In this document: positions 56,024 to 64,000 of the stretch, piece after piece | How the letters are laid out: the number at the start of each line of letters is the position of its first letter | Position numbering within the stretch: position 1 is the stretch's first letter | Source of the DNA: Chloroflexota bacterium | GTDB lineage: Bacteria; Chloroflexota; Dehalococcoidia; Lucifugimonadales; UBA826 | DNA length: 64,000 nucleotides | Direction: 5' to 3' | Assembly: GCA_002722155.1 (NCBI GenBank) | Contig: PBKS01000016.1 | Location: 1-64,000 of the forward strand | Program-made: the position numbers and the translations under genes | Notes under the pieces: model-generated | Databases searched by the model: none | Told to the model about the DNA's origin: nothing | What the model saw: only the letters and a program-made list of their open reading frames with translations

Positions 56024-57037
56024 TTGAGGCAAATTTTGTACGTTTCTTTGGCGGGAGAAAATCGAATTAGTTGTTGGTCGATTAATAGCAACGATGGAAA
56101 ATTAGAACATCTTGCGGACACAAAAGTAAGTGAAAGACCTGCTCCATTGGCTGCTGATATTCAAAATTCGATCCTCTATGTAGGGAGAAGAGATCTTCCA
56201 TGTGTGTCATCTTATAAATTTGATAGTTCGAGTGGTGAGCTAATTCATTTATCAGATGGACCTACGCTTGAAGGAGATCCTTGCTATATTTCACTTGATA
56301 AAACTAATAACTATATTCTGTCGGCCTATTATGAAGCCGGAGCTGTTTCTGTGCATTCAGTTGACAATGGTGTTTTTGGTGACGAGAAAGTATGGAAGAC
56401 GACTGGAAACGGAGCTCATTGCGTTTTAACCGATGCAGATAATTCATATGCACTTGTCCCACATATTGCAGGGGAAAAGGGTATTAACAAAATTCTTAAG
56501 TATTCGTTTAATCAGACTACGGGAAATCTCGACCCTATGGATATCCCTTCCTTATCTCAGCCGGACAACAGAGGGCCAAGGCACTATACCTTTCACCCCA
56601 ATGGAAATTATGTGTTTTTTTCAAATGAGCAAGAGAGTAGTGTAACTGCGTATGGATATCAGAAAGGTAATTTGGATGAGTTGGAGACATTATCTACCTT
56701 GCCTGCTCAATACGGAGGTGTGAACACTTGTGCCCAGATAAAAATCACCCCTGATGGTAAATATATATATGCCCCAAATAGAGGACACAATTCGATAGCT
56801 GGATTTTCAGTTGATTCTAATACCGGTGAGCTAAATATGAATGGCAGAACCCAAACAGAAGCCATGCCAAGAGTTTTGGATATCGATAAAAATGGAAATT
56901 TCTTATACTCTGCGGGACTTGATACTGGTTATATATCTGTGTTCAAAATAAAAAATGACGGGTCTTTGGAGTTTATAGATAGATTTGAGGTCGGGGAAGA
57001 GCCGATGTGGATTCTCATCTTACCAGTGACAGAGTAG
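56024..57037 (+). CDS. Lactonase-family beta-propeller protein (6-phosphogluconolactonase-like)
   Basis: A 337-residue seven-bladed propeller of the lactonase_7-blade (Pgl/YbhE) group. It starts RQILYVSLAGENRISCWSIN and contains the repeated blade pattern, for example NYALVPHIAG-like strands, GPRHYTFHPNGNYVFFSNEQ and ITPDGKYIYAPNRGHNSIAG. The start is TTG with AAGGAGA 6 bases upstream. The molybdenum hydroxylase small subunit begins 2 bases after its stop, so it is probably the first gene of that operon. It may open a lactone formed by oxidation in the same pathway. Confidence 0.87.
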   Translation: MRQILYVSLAGENRISCWSINSNDGKLEHLADTKVSERPAPLAADIQNSILYVGRRDLPCVSSYKFDSSSGELIHLSDGPTLEGDPCYISLDKTNNYILSAYYEAGAVSVHSVDNGVFGDEKVWKTTGNGAHCVLTDADNSYALVPHIAGEKGINKILKYSFNQTTGNLDPMDIPSLSQPDNRGPRHYTFHPNGNYVFFSNEQESSVTAYGYQKGNLDELETLSTLPAQYGGVNTCAQIKITPDGKYIYAPNRGHNSIAGFSVDSNTGELNMNGRTQTEAMPRVLDIDKNGNFLYSAGLDTGYISVFKIKNDGSLEFIDRFEVGEEPMWILILPVTE

Positions 57038-57039
57038 AT

Positions 57040-57522
57040 ATGGACGATAACGAGACAACCACAAAGTTTATTGTCAACGGACGAGAATATAGCCTGAAAA
57101 TAGATAACAGATACACTCTGTTGGATATATTACGAGATCATCTTAGACTAACTGGTGCCAAAAAAGGGTGCGATTTAGGTGAGTGTGGGGCTTGTACGGT
57201 TCTCCTTGACGGCAAGGTTGTTAATTCTTGCCAGATTCTCGCGGCCAGAATCAAAGATAAAGATATCAGGACTGTTGAAGGATTGTCTCAAAGCGAAACA
57301 TTACATCCTCTACAGCTTGCATTTATTGAAAATGACGGAGGTCAATGTGGTTACTGTACGCCTGGTTTTATCATGGCGGCATACCCGCTTTTTGAGTCAG
57401 AGGAAGAGCTATCTACAGAAGAAATAAAATTGTCTTTAGCTGGAAATCTGTGTAGATGTAATGCTTACGGTTCAATAATTGATTCAGTTGCCTATGCTTT
57501 GGAAATAAAAACTAATGAGTGA
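57040..57522 (+). CDS. Molybdenum hydroxylase small subunit, 2Fe-2S protein
   Basis: A 160-residue protein with two [2Fe-2S] clusters. The N-terminal plant-type cluster is GCDLGECGACTVLLDGKVVN with a further Cys in NSCQ, and the C-terminal cluster is GQCGYCTPGFIM and LAGNLCRCNAYGSI. The start at 57040 directly follows the lactonase stop; a frame open to 57007 overlaps that gene. The large subunit overlaps its end by 8 bases. Together with the next two genes it forms a xanthine dehydrogenase/aldehyde oxidase-type enzyme. Confidence 0.93.
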   Translation: MDDNETTTKFIVNGREYSLKIDNRYTLLDILRDHLRLTGAKKGCDLGECGACTVLLDGKVVNSCQILAARIKDKDIRTVEGLSQSETLHPLQLAFIENDGGQCGYCTPGFIMAAYPLFESEEELSTEEIKLSLAGNLCRCNAYGSIIDSVAYALEIKTNE

Positions 57523-59776
57523 ACAAAGCACCCATACTCCAGCAGTTGGCACGTCTTACGTTCGTACTGATTTGGAAGGTAAAGTTCTAGGCACGGCTGA
57601 GTATACGGCGGATATAGCTTTGCCTAATATGTTGCATGCTCGCGTTCTCAGAAGTCCTCATCCCCACGCAAACATTTTGGGTATCGAAATAGGCAGCGCT
57701 ACGAAATTGGATGGTGTTTTCGATGTGTTGACCCCTTTCAATGTACCTGAAGGAAAAGTCGCTCCTGACGTTCCGATTTTAGATAGCAGGGTTCGTTTTG
57801 TAGGGGACGAAGTCGCAGTGGTAGCAGCAGTTGATATTGATCAAGCCAAGGCAGCCATTGACCTGATTGATGTTTGCTATGAGGTCTTACCGTTTTCTAC
57901 GAATGTTCACGATTCTTTGAATTCTGCGAGTTTTCCAATCCATTCGGAAGGCAATTTGGTTAATGGTGGCCCGCTAATAGAAACGCGTGGAAGTATAAAA
58001 GAAGGATTTGATCAAGCAGATTATGTTGTTGAAGATTCATTTACTACTCCAGATCATCATCCAGCATCTTTAGAACCACGTGCAGCACTCGCTTCATGGG
58101 ACGGTACTAGGTTAACAGTATGGAAACCTAGTAGAGGTATCCATGCAGATAAGAATATTTTAGCTTCTGCATTGGGTTTGAGCCCCAATAACATCGCAGT
58201 GGTGGGACCTGCTATGGGTGCTGGTTATGGCAGTAAAGACGAAACTCGAACCTCCGTAATGGCAGCTTTACTTTCCATTAGAACGGGTAGACCTGTGAAA
58301 CTTGAATTGGATAGAGAAGAAGAATTTTTAGCTGGAAGAAGGAGGCACTCCACTTATACAGAAATAAAGATGGGTCTTAAAAAAGATGGCACGATAACCG
58401 CGGTGCATGCGAAGACGATTATGGATACAGGTGCATATCTTTCCTCGGGTCCTGGTGTAGTAAGAAGAGCTGGTCAAGGTATCCTCTACCTTTATAAATG
58501 TGCAAATGTGAAATATGAAGGTCAGCTGGTATATACAAATACCCCAACAGCTGGCTCCTATCGGGCTCTAGGTGCACCCCAAGGACATTTTGCTCTTGAA
58601 TCTTTATCAGATAAGGCCTCAGAGATATTAAATATGGACCCATTGGAATTTCGTTTTAAAAATCATGTTGGCCCTGAAGGACAACCTGGTGAACGCACAA
58701 CACCGAGAAACCAGATAATTGATACGCAGCCAGTAGAAGGTGGGGTTCCTTTTTCCAGTAATGAATTGCGCCAGTGTCTAAAGCTTGGTGCCGAGGCTAT
58801 TGGATGGGATAGAAGGGATTATATTGAAAATGCGGCCGGACCTATCAGAAGAGGAATAGGCATGAGTATGTTTATTTACCGAGGAGGACCCGGGGGGCAA
58901 TCAAATGCCGAAATATCTCTGGATCAGGATGGACTTTTTACTTTAAATGTAGGGTTTATGGATGTTGGAGAAGGTAGTTCGACAGTAGTCATACAAATGG
59001 CAGCAGACACTTTAGGCATACCCCCTGCAATGGTTAGAATCAATGGTGGGCACACCGATAAAACACCAGAATCTCCGATGACCGCAGGTTCGACTCTCAC
59101 TTTTTCAGCTGGTCATGCAGCCATGCAAGCTGCTAAAGACCTAAAGGACGCTATCATCAATGCTAGCTTGAAGTTAATTGGTTTAGGTGATTCGGAAGGT
59201 CTGTATCTAACACCAAATGGGGTGAAGTCGAAATGTGGAGAAAGTATTAGTTTCTTGGATATAGTCCATAATGCAGGCCCTATTAAAACTCTGGCTTCCG
59301 TAACTCCTGGTAGCAAAGATTACATTGTTAATTCGTTCGGGGCCCATTTTGCAGAAATTGAGGTAGATACAGAGACTGGGCATATAGAAATAATTAAATA
59401 TATTGCGGTGCACGATTCAGGCAGGATAATAAACCCAAGACTGGCCGAAGGGCAGGTTCGTGGTGGTGTTTCTCAGATGATGGGGTTTACATTTCTTGAA
59501 GATATGGAAATTGATCCTCATAGTGGCGTTGCTTTGAATGCTAGTTTTTTAGAGCATAAAAGTCCGACAATAATGGAGTATCCTGAGATTGAGGTTATTT
59601 TTGCTGATTCGATCGACCCTATTGGACCATTCGGGGCGAAGTCCCTTGGTGAACCACCTTGTATTGCCCCAGCACCAACCATCGCCAATGCCTTGTATCA
59701 CGCTACTGGGGTAAGAATAAATGATTTGCCGCTTACACCAGATAGTGTGTTATTAGCGATGAAAAATTTACTATGA
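57515..59776 (+). CDS. Molybdenum hydroxylase large subunit (molybdopterin-binding)
   Basis: A 753-residue subunit of the xanthine dehydrogenase family. It begins VGTSYVRTDLEGKVLGTAEY and ADIALPNMLHARVLRSPHPH. Cofactor motifs are GPAMGAGYGSKDETRTSV, AGSYRALGAPQGHFALESL and the catalytic Glu in GAKSLGEPPCIAPAPT. It lacks the AYxCSFR loop of form I CO dehydrogenase, so it is more likely an aldehyde, purine or aromatic hydroxylase. The start overlaps the small subunit by 8 bases and the FAD subunit overlaps its end by 4 bases, so all three are translated together. The substrate is unknown. Confidence 0.93.
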   Translation: MSEQSTHTPAVGTSYVRTDLEGKVLGTAEYTADIALPNMLHARVLRSPHPHANILGIEIGSATKLDGVFDVLTPFNVPEGKVAPDVPILDSRVRFVGDEVAVVAAVDIDQAKAAIDLIDVCYEVLPFSTNVHDSLNSASFPIHSEGNLVNGGPLIETRGSIKEGFDQADYVVEDSFTTPDHHPASLEPRAALASWDGTRLTVWKPSRGIHADKNILASALGLSPNNIAVVGPAMGAGYGSKDETRTSVMAALLSIRTGRPVKLELDREEEFLAGRRRHSTYTEIKMGLKKDGTITAVHAKTIMDTGAYLSSGPGVVRRAGQGILYLYKCANVKYEGQLVYTNTPTAGSYRALGAPQGHFALESLSDKASEILNMDPLEFRFKNHVGPEGQPGERTTPRNQIIDTQPVEGGVPFSSNELRQCLKLGAEAIGWDRRDYIENAAGPIRRGIGMSMFIYRGGPGGQSNAEISLDQDGLFTLNVGFMDVGEGSSTVVIQMAADTLGIPPAMVRINGGHTDKTPESPMTAGSTLTFSAGHAAMQAAKDLKDAIINASLKLIGLGDSEGLYLTPNGVKSKCGESISFLDIVHNAGPIKTLASVTPGSKDYIVNSFGAHFAEIEVDTETGHIEIIKYIAVHDSGRIINPRLAEGQVRGGVSQMMGFTFLEDMEIDPHSGVALNASFLEHKSPTIMEYPEIEVIFADSIDPIGPFGAKSLGEPPCIAPAPTIANALYHATGVRINDLPLTPDSVLLAMKNLL

Positions 59777-60756
59777 AAGGCTTTACATTTAAGGAACCAT
59801 CTGAATTAGAGCAGGCATCTGACTTTTTAAGAGATGGCTCTGGAGGTTATATTCTGGCAGGTGGTACAGATCTCGTAACAGAGATGAAGCAAGGGATCAT
59901 TGAACCGCATTTGCTGGTTAGTACTTCCCAGATTAAAGAGATGTGCAACATAGAGTGGAATCAGTCTGGGGTGAAGATTGGCTCTATGGTTACCCTCAGC
60001 GATATTGCGAACAGTGAAAGTATGAAAATCAAGCTCAAGAGTCTGGTTCAGGCAACTGGCTCCATTGCTACCCCGCAGATACGAAATATTGCCACATTGG
60101 GAGGAAATTTATGCCAGAGACCGCGGTGTTGGTACTATAGAAATTCAAGATTTGATTGTTTGAAGAAGGGTGGTGCAAAGTGTTTTGCGGTGGGGGGATC
60201 CGACAAATATCATGCAATATTAGGGGGTCATTCTTGCTATATTGTTCATCCTTCCGATTCTGGAACTGCCCTAGTGGCTTTGAATGCTAAAGTAGAAATT
60301 TACAGGAAATCTCAAAGAATCATCATCCCGATAGTTGATTTTTTCACTGGCCCAGAAATAGATGTAACTCGGGAGAACATTCTGGAACCAGGAGATATTT
60401 TGATTTCTATTCACATACCAAATGAATCTATGGCAGGTAGCAGTGTTTTTTTGAAAGCAAAAGAGCGGAAATCTATGGATTTTGCTATCGTGAGTGTTGC
60501 TTCCATGGTCAAGATTGAAAATGAAATAATCAGTCAAGTTGGTTTAGCTGTTGGCGGTGTTGCACCTGTACCCTGGAAGCTGAATACTCTGGAAAGTAAA
60601 TTAGTGGGGATGAAAAAAGAGGATGTGGATATTGAGTCGCTCTGTTCAGGTGTCTTTAATGATGCAAAGGTTATGGGGCAAAATGGATATAAATTGCACC
60701 TGGCCCAGACATATTTAGAAAGGGCCTTAAATTTGGTTTTGGCAAATTCCAATTAA
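59773..60756 (+). CDS. Molybdenum hydroxylase FAD subunit, with a Cys-rich loop
   Basis: A 327-residue FAD-binding subunit. It contains YILAGGTDLVTEMKQGIIEP (FAD pyrophosphate loop) and ATPQIRNIATLGGNLCQRPR. A Cys-rich insert follows, CWYYRNSRFDCLKKGGAKCF, close to the [4Fe-4S]-binding loop of PaoB-type aldehyde oxidases. GGHSCYIVHPSDSGTALVAL and the C-terminal CO-dehydrogenase flavoprotein domain complete the protein. The gene overlaps the large subunit by 4 bases. An enoyl-CoA hydratase follows after 72 bases. Confidence 0.92.
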   Translation: MKGFTFKEPSELEQASDFLRDGSGGYILAGGTDLVTEMKQGIIEPHLLVSTSQIKEMCNIEWNQSGVKIGSMVTLSDIANSESMKIKLKSLVQATGSIATPQIRNIATLGGNLCQRPRCWYYRNSRFDCLKKGGAKCFAVGGSDKYHAILGGHSCYIVHPSDSGTALVALNAKVEIYRKSQRIIIPIVDFFTGPEIDVTRENILEPGDILISIHIPNESMAGSSVFLKAKERKSMDFAIVSVASMVKIENEIISQVGLAVGGVAPVPWKLNTLESKLVGMKKEDVDIESLCSGVFNDAKVMGQNGYKLHLAQTYLERALNLVLANSN

Positions 60757-60828
60757 CGATGTTGAAATTCAGGCATCAGATGTGGATTGGATTTACCTGA
60801 TTCACCCTGGTAGCGAAAGGAGACTTTG

Positions 60829-61629
60829 ATGAAAAATTATAAAAATCTATCTTTTCGCGTAGATGATCATATTGGATTATTAACTCTTGATAGGCCAGAG
60901 GTGATGAATGCCTTAAATCGAGAATTGACGCTGGAATTTCATGAACTTCTGGATGAGTTGCCAGGAAAATTTCCGGAAATTAGAGTCCTAGTTATTACTG
61001 GTAATGGAAAGGCATTTTGTTCAGGTGCTGATTTATCAAGGATGGGTGCTTCAGGATCCGAGAATAGGAGGAATAGAGATAGATCTGATCAGAGTCGCAG
61101 ACGGATACAAGAACTTGCCCCTGCAATAAGAAATTTACCTCAGCCTGTGGTATCGGCGATAAATGGAGCCGCAGTAGGGGCAGGGTTGTCTATTGCTTTA
61201 GCTACTGACATAAGAATCGCCACCGAAAAAGCTAGATTCTCCGCTATTTTTGTTAAAAGAGGTTTAGTACCCGATACAGCTGCTTCTGCCACAATAAAAG
61301 CTATAGCAGGTCACGGAATTGCGGCAGAAATGTCATTAACTGGCAAAATATATGATGCTGAATGGGCACTGTCCAAAGGCCTTGTAAATGAGGTTGTGGG
61401 TCCGGCAAGTTTATTGGATAAGTGTATGGAAGTAGCTAGGGAAATCGCTGCTAATCCGCCGTTAGCTGTAAGGCAAACTAAACAGTTGCTTCGGGTTCGA
61501 ATGGAGGACTGGCATCAAATAATTGCTGATGAGGATTCGGCTGGAGAAATGCTTTATGACACTGAAGATCAAAAAGAAGCGGTTAGAGCTTTTTTGGAAA
61601 AAAGAAAGCCTAAATATATAGGTAAATAA
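60829..61629 (+). CDS. Enoyl-CoA hydratase/isomerase family protein
   Basis: A 266-residue crotonase-fold protein. It begins KNYKNLSFRVDDHIGLLTLD and contains LVITGNGKAFCSGADLSRMG (oxyanion loop), AINGAAVGAGLSIALATDIR and FVKRGLVPDTAASATIKAIA. The catalytic Glu pair of true hydratases is not clearly kept (one position is Lys/Arg rich: KRGLVPD), so the reaction could be isomerisation or hydrolysis. The ATG at 60829 follows AAGGAGA. The sulfatase start overlaps its stop by one base (TAATG), so the two are probably coupled. Confidence 0.88.
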   Translation: MKNYKNLSFRVDDHIGLLTLDRPEVMNALNRELTLEFHELLDELPGKFPEIRVLVITGNGKAFCSGADLSRMGASGSENRRNRDRSDQSRRRIQELAPAIRNLPQPVVSAINGAAVGAGLSIALATDIRIATEKARFSAIFVKRGLVPDTAASATIKAIAGHGIAAEMSLTGKIYDAEWALSKGLVNEVVGPASLLDKCMEVAREIAANPPLAVRQTKQLLRVRMEDWHQIIADEDSAGEMLYDTEDQKEAVRAFLEKRKPKYIGK

Positions 61630-63065
61630 TGTCAAAACCAAATATATTGGTCATATTTACTGATGATCAGCGATTCGATACTGTTCATGCGTTAGGTAAC
61701 GATAAAATATCGACTCCAAATATGGATTGGCTAGTTGAAAATGGTACCGCTCTAACCAACGCCTACATCATGGGTGGGACAAATACAGCTGTATGCATGC
61801 CTAGCAGAGCTATGTTGATGACTGGGCGAACACTTTTCCATCTTGTGGATTCTGGCGAGACCATACCCAAGGACCATGTTATGTTGGGAGAAACCCTTCG
61901 TAAATCTGGTTATCACTGTTGGGGTACCGGTAAATGGCATAACGGCACTGAATCGTACATTCGAAATTTCCAAGATGGTGCCGATATCTATTTTGGTGGA
62001 GGATATGATCATTGGATGGTACCAGTGCATTCTTACGACCCATCTCAACAATATCTAGGTCGAATATCAAGAGATATGGTTCCTTTGCATGAATATGAGC
62101 CGATAGAAACCTATAAAAGTCGGGTTCAATCATACCGAGTCCCTGCCTTACCGGAAGAAAAAATTGCTAATCATATCCATTCCGGGCGACATTCTACTAA
62201 CCTATTTGCTGACCAAGCTGCGGAATTTATTTCTAACTACGAAAAAGATGATCCGTTTTTTGCGTATGTCGCTTTTATGGCCCCTCATGACCCAAGGACT
62301 ACCCCACAAAAATTTTACGATATGTATTCTGCAGATGACTTTGATATCGAAGAAAATTTTATGACTGAGCATCCTTTCGACAACGGTGAACTTGATGCTA
62401 GAGACGAGCTTTTAGCTGCAGTTCCTAGGGAAGAATTAGAAGTAAAAAATCATATAGCAGAGTATTACGCTATGGTCTCTCATCTTGATTCGCAAGTAGG
62501 GTTGATTTTGGATGCTCTCAAAGAATCAAATCAAATTAGTAATACCATCATAGTGCTTGCTGGTGATAATGGACTTGCCTTAGGAAGACATGGTCTTTTT
62601 GGTAAACAGAATCTTTATGATCACAGTATTCATATTCCCATGATATTTTGTGGCCCCGGAATTCCCAGCCAGACTTCGAGAGATTCATTAGTTTATACAG
62701 CCGATATATACCCTACCTTATGTGAAATGGCTGGCATTGAAATTCCGGAAAGCGTCTTAGGTAAAAGTATGATGAAGATCATAAAAGAAAAAGAAATTTC
62801 AACCCGCGACTATTTGTACTATGTTTATAAGGATGTTCAAAGAGCAGTAACGTATCAGGGTTGGAAATTGATCGAATACAACGTAAATGGAGTTCGATCC
62901 ACCCAATTATTCAACATTTCTGAAGATCCAGACGAGATACATGATCTATCGGGAGACGCTGGCTTTATAGAAAGAGTGGTTGAACTGAGGAGGAAAATGC
63001 AGGAGGCTCGTGAGGCGTATGGAGATAATTTGGCCCCTTTTGAAAAATTTTGGGAAGGATTCTAA
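61629..63065 (+). CDS. Sulfatase (formylglycine-dependent, Cys type), second copy
   Basis: A 478-residue sulfatase. The metal site is NILVIFTDDQRFDTVHALGN, and the formylglycine motif is TAVCMPSRAMLMTGRTLFH (C-x-P-S-R). GTGKWHNGTESYIRNF and LAGDNGLALGRHGLFGKQNL provide the Lys, His, Asp and Asn ligands. No signal peptide is visible. It differs strongly from the sulfatase at 51616-52935, so the two probably have different substrates. Overlap with the hydratase gene links sulfate-ester cleavage to CoA-dependent breakdown in one transcript. It converges with the GMC-cluster genes after 8 bases. Confidence 0.9.
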   Translation: MSKPNILVIFTDDQRFDTVHALGNDKISTPNMDWLVENGTALTNAYIMGGTNTAVCMPSRAMLMTGRTLFHLVDSGETIPKDHVMLGETLRKSGYHCWGTGKWHNGTESYIRNFQDGADIYFGGGYDHWMVPVHSYDPSQQYLGRISRDMVPLHEYEPIETYKSRVQSYRVPALPEEKIANHIHSGRHSTNLFADQAAEFISNYEKDDPFFAYVAFMAPHDPRTTPQKFYDMYSADDFDIEENFMTEHPFDNGELDARDELLAAVPREELEVKNHIAEYYAMVSHLDSQVGLILDALKESNQISNTIIVLAGDNGLALGRHGLFGKQNLYDHSIHIPMIFCGPGIPSQTSRDSLVYTADIYPTLCEMAGIEIPESVLGKSMMKIIKEKEISTRDYLYYVYKDVQRAVTYQGWKLIEYNVNGVRSTQLFNISEDPDEIHDLSGDAGFIERVVELRRKMQEAREAYGDNLAPFEKFWEGF

Positions 63066-63073
63066 ATATTTAC

Positions 63074-63508
63074 CTAAGGATTTCTCCAAATTTGGCCCCG
63101 TTCCCTAACTTTTTCCAACAATTTGAAGTTGTTTCCTTGTTCCAAGTTATACCCTTTTGGTTGAGGGGGGTGACCTGTCATTCCGATTGCTCTGACGACT
63201 ATAGGGTTCGTGTAGTATCCGTTATAGGTATGGCGAATAAGTTCGGCAAAAAAAAGGCTGTTGGAACATTCATATTTTTGTAGTAAGTCAATTTGTTCTT
63301 TCTCTTGGAGTGACAAAAAATCTTTGTCGTTGATATCCCTGAGACCTTCCACAAACAATCTCATCAATTGGGGGGCATCAGAAATTGTATCGTCAATGTG
63401 TTCCACAACGTTAATATCGGAAGGTGAAGGAAGGCTACCTTTTTTTGGTATTAAAAGGTCTACTATGACAGTTAAAGTGTCTGAATTGCTTTTAGATAAT
63501 GTTCTCAT
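63074..63508 (-). CDS. Gluconate 2-dehydrogenase subunit 3-like protein
   Basis: A 144-residue protein. The C-terminal section FFAELIRHTYNGYYTNPIVV then GMTGHPPQPKGYNL is the signature of the gluconate 2-dehydrogenase subunit 3 family. Residues of about 15-55 form a helical region with LLIPKKGSLPSPSDINVV. It usually pairs with a GMC-type large subunit, and such a gene lies 39 bases upstream on the same strand. No Tat signal is visible here, though family members are often exported with the large subunit. The start is ATG. Confidence 0.82.
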   Translation of the reverse strand: MRTLSKSNSDTLTVIVDLLIPKKGSLPSPSDINVVEHIDDTISDAPQLMRLFVEGLRDINDKDFLSLQEKEQIDLLQKYECSNSLFFAELIRHTYNGYYTNPIVVRAIGMTGHPPQPKGYNLEQGNNFKLLEKVRERGQIWRNP

Positions 63509-63547
63509 GAGAATATTCCCAATTTAGTTCTGATTCCCAGGTAGGGG

Positions 63548-64000
63548 TCATTTTGATTTTGAGATGACATGATCTGCAACATGCAATGCTAAGGCCTGAA
63601 TGGTTGAGGTTGGATTAACCGCTCCGGCTGTGACGAATATGCTTCCGTCTATAACGAATAGATTATCTACATCATGAGTTTGACCATACTTATTTACGAC
63701 CGAATCCTTTGGATCGGCACCCATTTTTGTGGTGCCCATCAGGTGCCATCCAGCTTCTCTTTTTAGGGGATCATGTGTAACTTCTGTTGCACCTGCTGCT
63801 TTCATAACTTGAGTTGCTGTTTTCACCCCGTGTCCCAACATTTTGCGACTATTATCACTTAGTCGGTATTCAATTTTTGGGGATGGGATACCGAATGAGT
63901 CAGAAAGATTTGGATCTATAGTTACTTTATTATGTGTTTCTGGTAGGTCTTCTCCTATCACAGCGAATGTAATAGTTCGGTTAAATCGTTTTTTGAAAGC
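63548..64000 (-). CDS. GMC-family oxidoreductase, C-terminal part (runs off the window)
   Basis: An open frame enters from the right edge and ends at 63548 after about 150 residues. The C-terminal GMC domain is seen in GWHLMGTTKMGADPKDSVVN, NLFVIDGSIFVTAGAVNPTS and IQALALHVADHVI. The His in GWHLMG and the Asn in NPTS are the catalytic pair. The FAD domain lies outside the window. With the preceding subunit-3-like protein it should form a membrane-linked sugar or alcohol dehydrogenase that passes electrons to cytochromes. Confidence 0.9.
   Translation of the reverse strand, partial: AFKKRFNRTITFAVIGEDLPETHNKVTIDPNLSDSFGIPSPKIEYRLSDNSRKMLGHGVKTATQVMKAAGATEVTHDPLKREAGWHLMGTTKMGADPKDSVVNKYGQTHDVDNLFVIDGSIFVTAGAVNPTSTIQALALHVADHVISKSK

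Noticed and set aside
57040-60756. Aerobic CO dehydrogenase (coxSLM)
   Set aside because: The large subunit lacks the AYxCSFR active-site loop of form I CO dehydrogenase, and the FAD subunit has a PaoB-like Cys loop; a general molybdenum hydroxylase is the safer call.

Overview
The window looks like a chromosome segment of a free-living, AT-rich marine bacterium, most likely a Chloroflexota relative of the SAR202 type. That placement is inferred from gene content: coenzyme F420 genes (cofD, cofC), several luciferase-like flavin monooxygenases, a CaiB/BaiF CoA-transferase beside a CitE-like lyase, two sulfatases, thiolase-like/DUF35 pairs and a molybdenum hydroxylase. No rRNA gene, prophage, insertion sequence or CRISPR array was seen. 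TTG start codons are frequent, and TGA is an ordinary stop codon in several genes.

Layout. 1-9.5 kb: end of a putative PIG-L deacetylase, cupin, DapA-family aldolase with an NHL propeller, a lipoprotein with a C-terminal cyclophilin domain, an acetyltransferase, tandem SDRs, trmL, a 47-residue Cys-rich protein overlapping a JAMM protease, a phosphoesterase and a CPBP protease. 9.6-13.6 kb: thiolase-like + DUF35 pair, then an acid-sugar kinase + class II aldolase pair. 13.6-24 kb: sirtuin, recF, cofD-cofC-F420 oxidoreductase, ligA, cysteine synthase family gene, gyrB. 24-31 kb: P1 peptidase, panB-panC-surE, nudC, NIPSNAP protein, MFS carrier. 31-36 kb: a complete 2-oxoacid dehydrogenase operon (lpd, E1 alpha, E1 beta, E2), then tRNA-Phe and tRNA-Gly behind a good promoter. 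36-45 kb: a second thiolase-like/DUF35 pair whose thiolase-like gene is interrupted by an in-frame TGA, DegV, a SAP-like small protein, a second DapA-family gene, a putative HTH-ACT regulator, tRNA-Asn, a PH-domain membrane protein, alcohol dehydrogenase and a PAC2 protein. 45-64 kb: catabolic accessory region with a formyl-THF hydrolase-like protein, CaiB + CitE, an SsuD/SsuE-like pair, two more flavin monooxygenases, MsrB, two sulfatases, a MATE pump, a lactonase, a three-subunit molybdenum hydroxylase, an enoyl-CoA hydratase and a GMC dehydrogenase.

How the parts fit. cofD/cofC serve F420 synthesis and lie beside a possible F420 user. The sulfatases and monooxygenases suggest release of sulfate or sulfite from organosulfur compounds. 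The CoA-transferase, lyase, hydratase, thiolase-like proteins and pyruvate-type dehydrogenase would carry carbon skeletons to acetyl-CoA.

Most notable observations: (1) the TGA-interrupted thiolase-like gene, where family-like sequence continues for 18 codons and two perfect back-to-back hairpins start 7 nt after the TGA; (2) a putative regulator joining an N-terminal HTH-like segment to a CASTOR/COG3603-like ACT region, preceded by a tandem repeat and a leader ORF; (3) the 47-residue CxCxxC protein coupled to a JAMM protease; (4) a MATE transporter whose conserved N-terminus has no ATG/GTG/TTG start.
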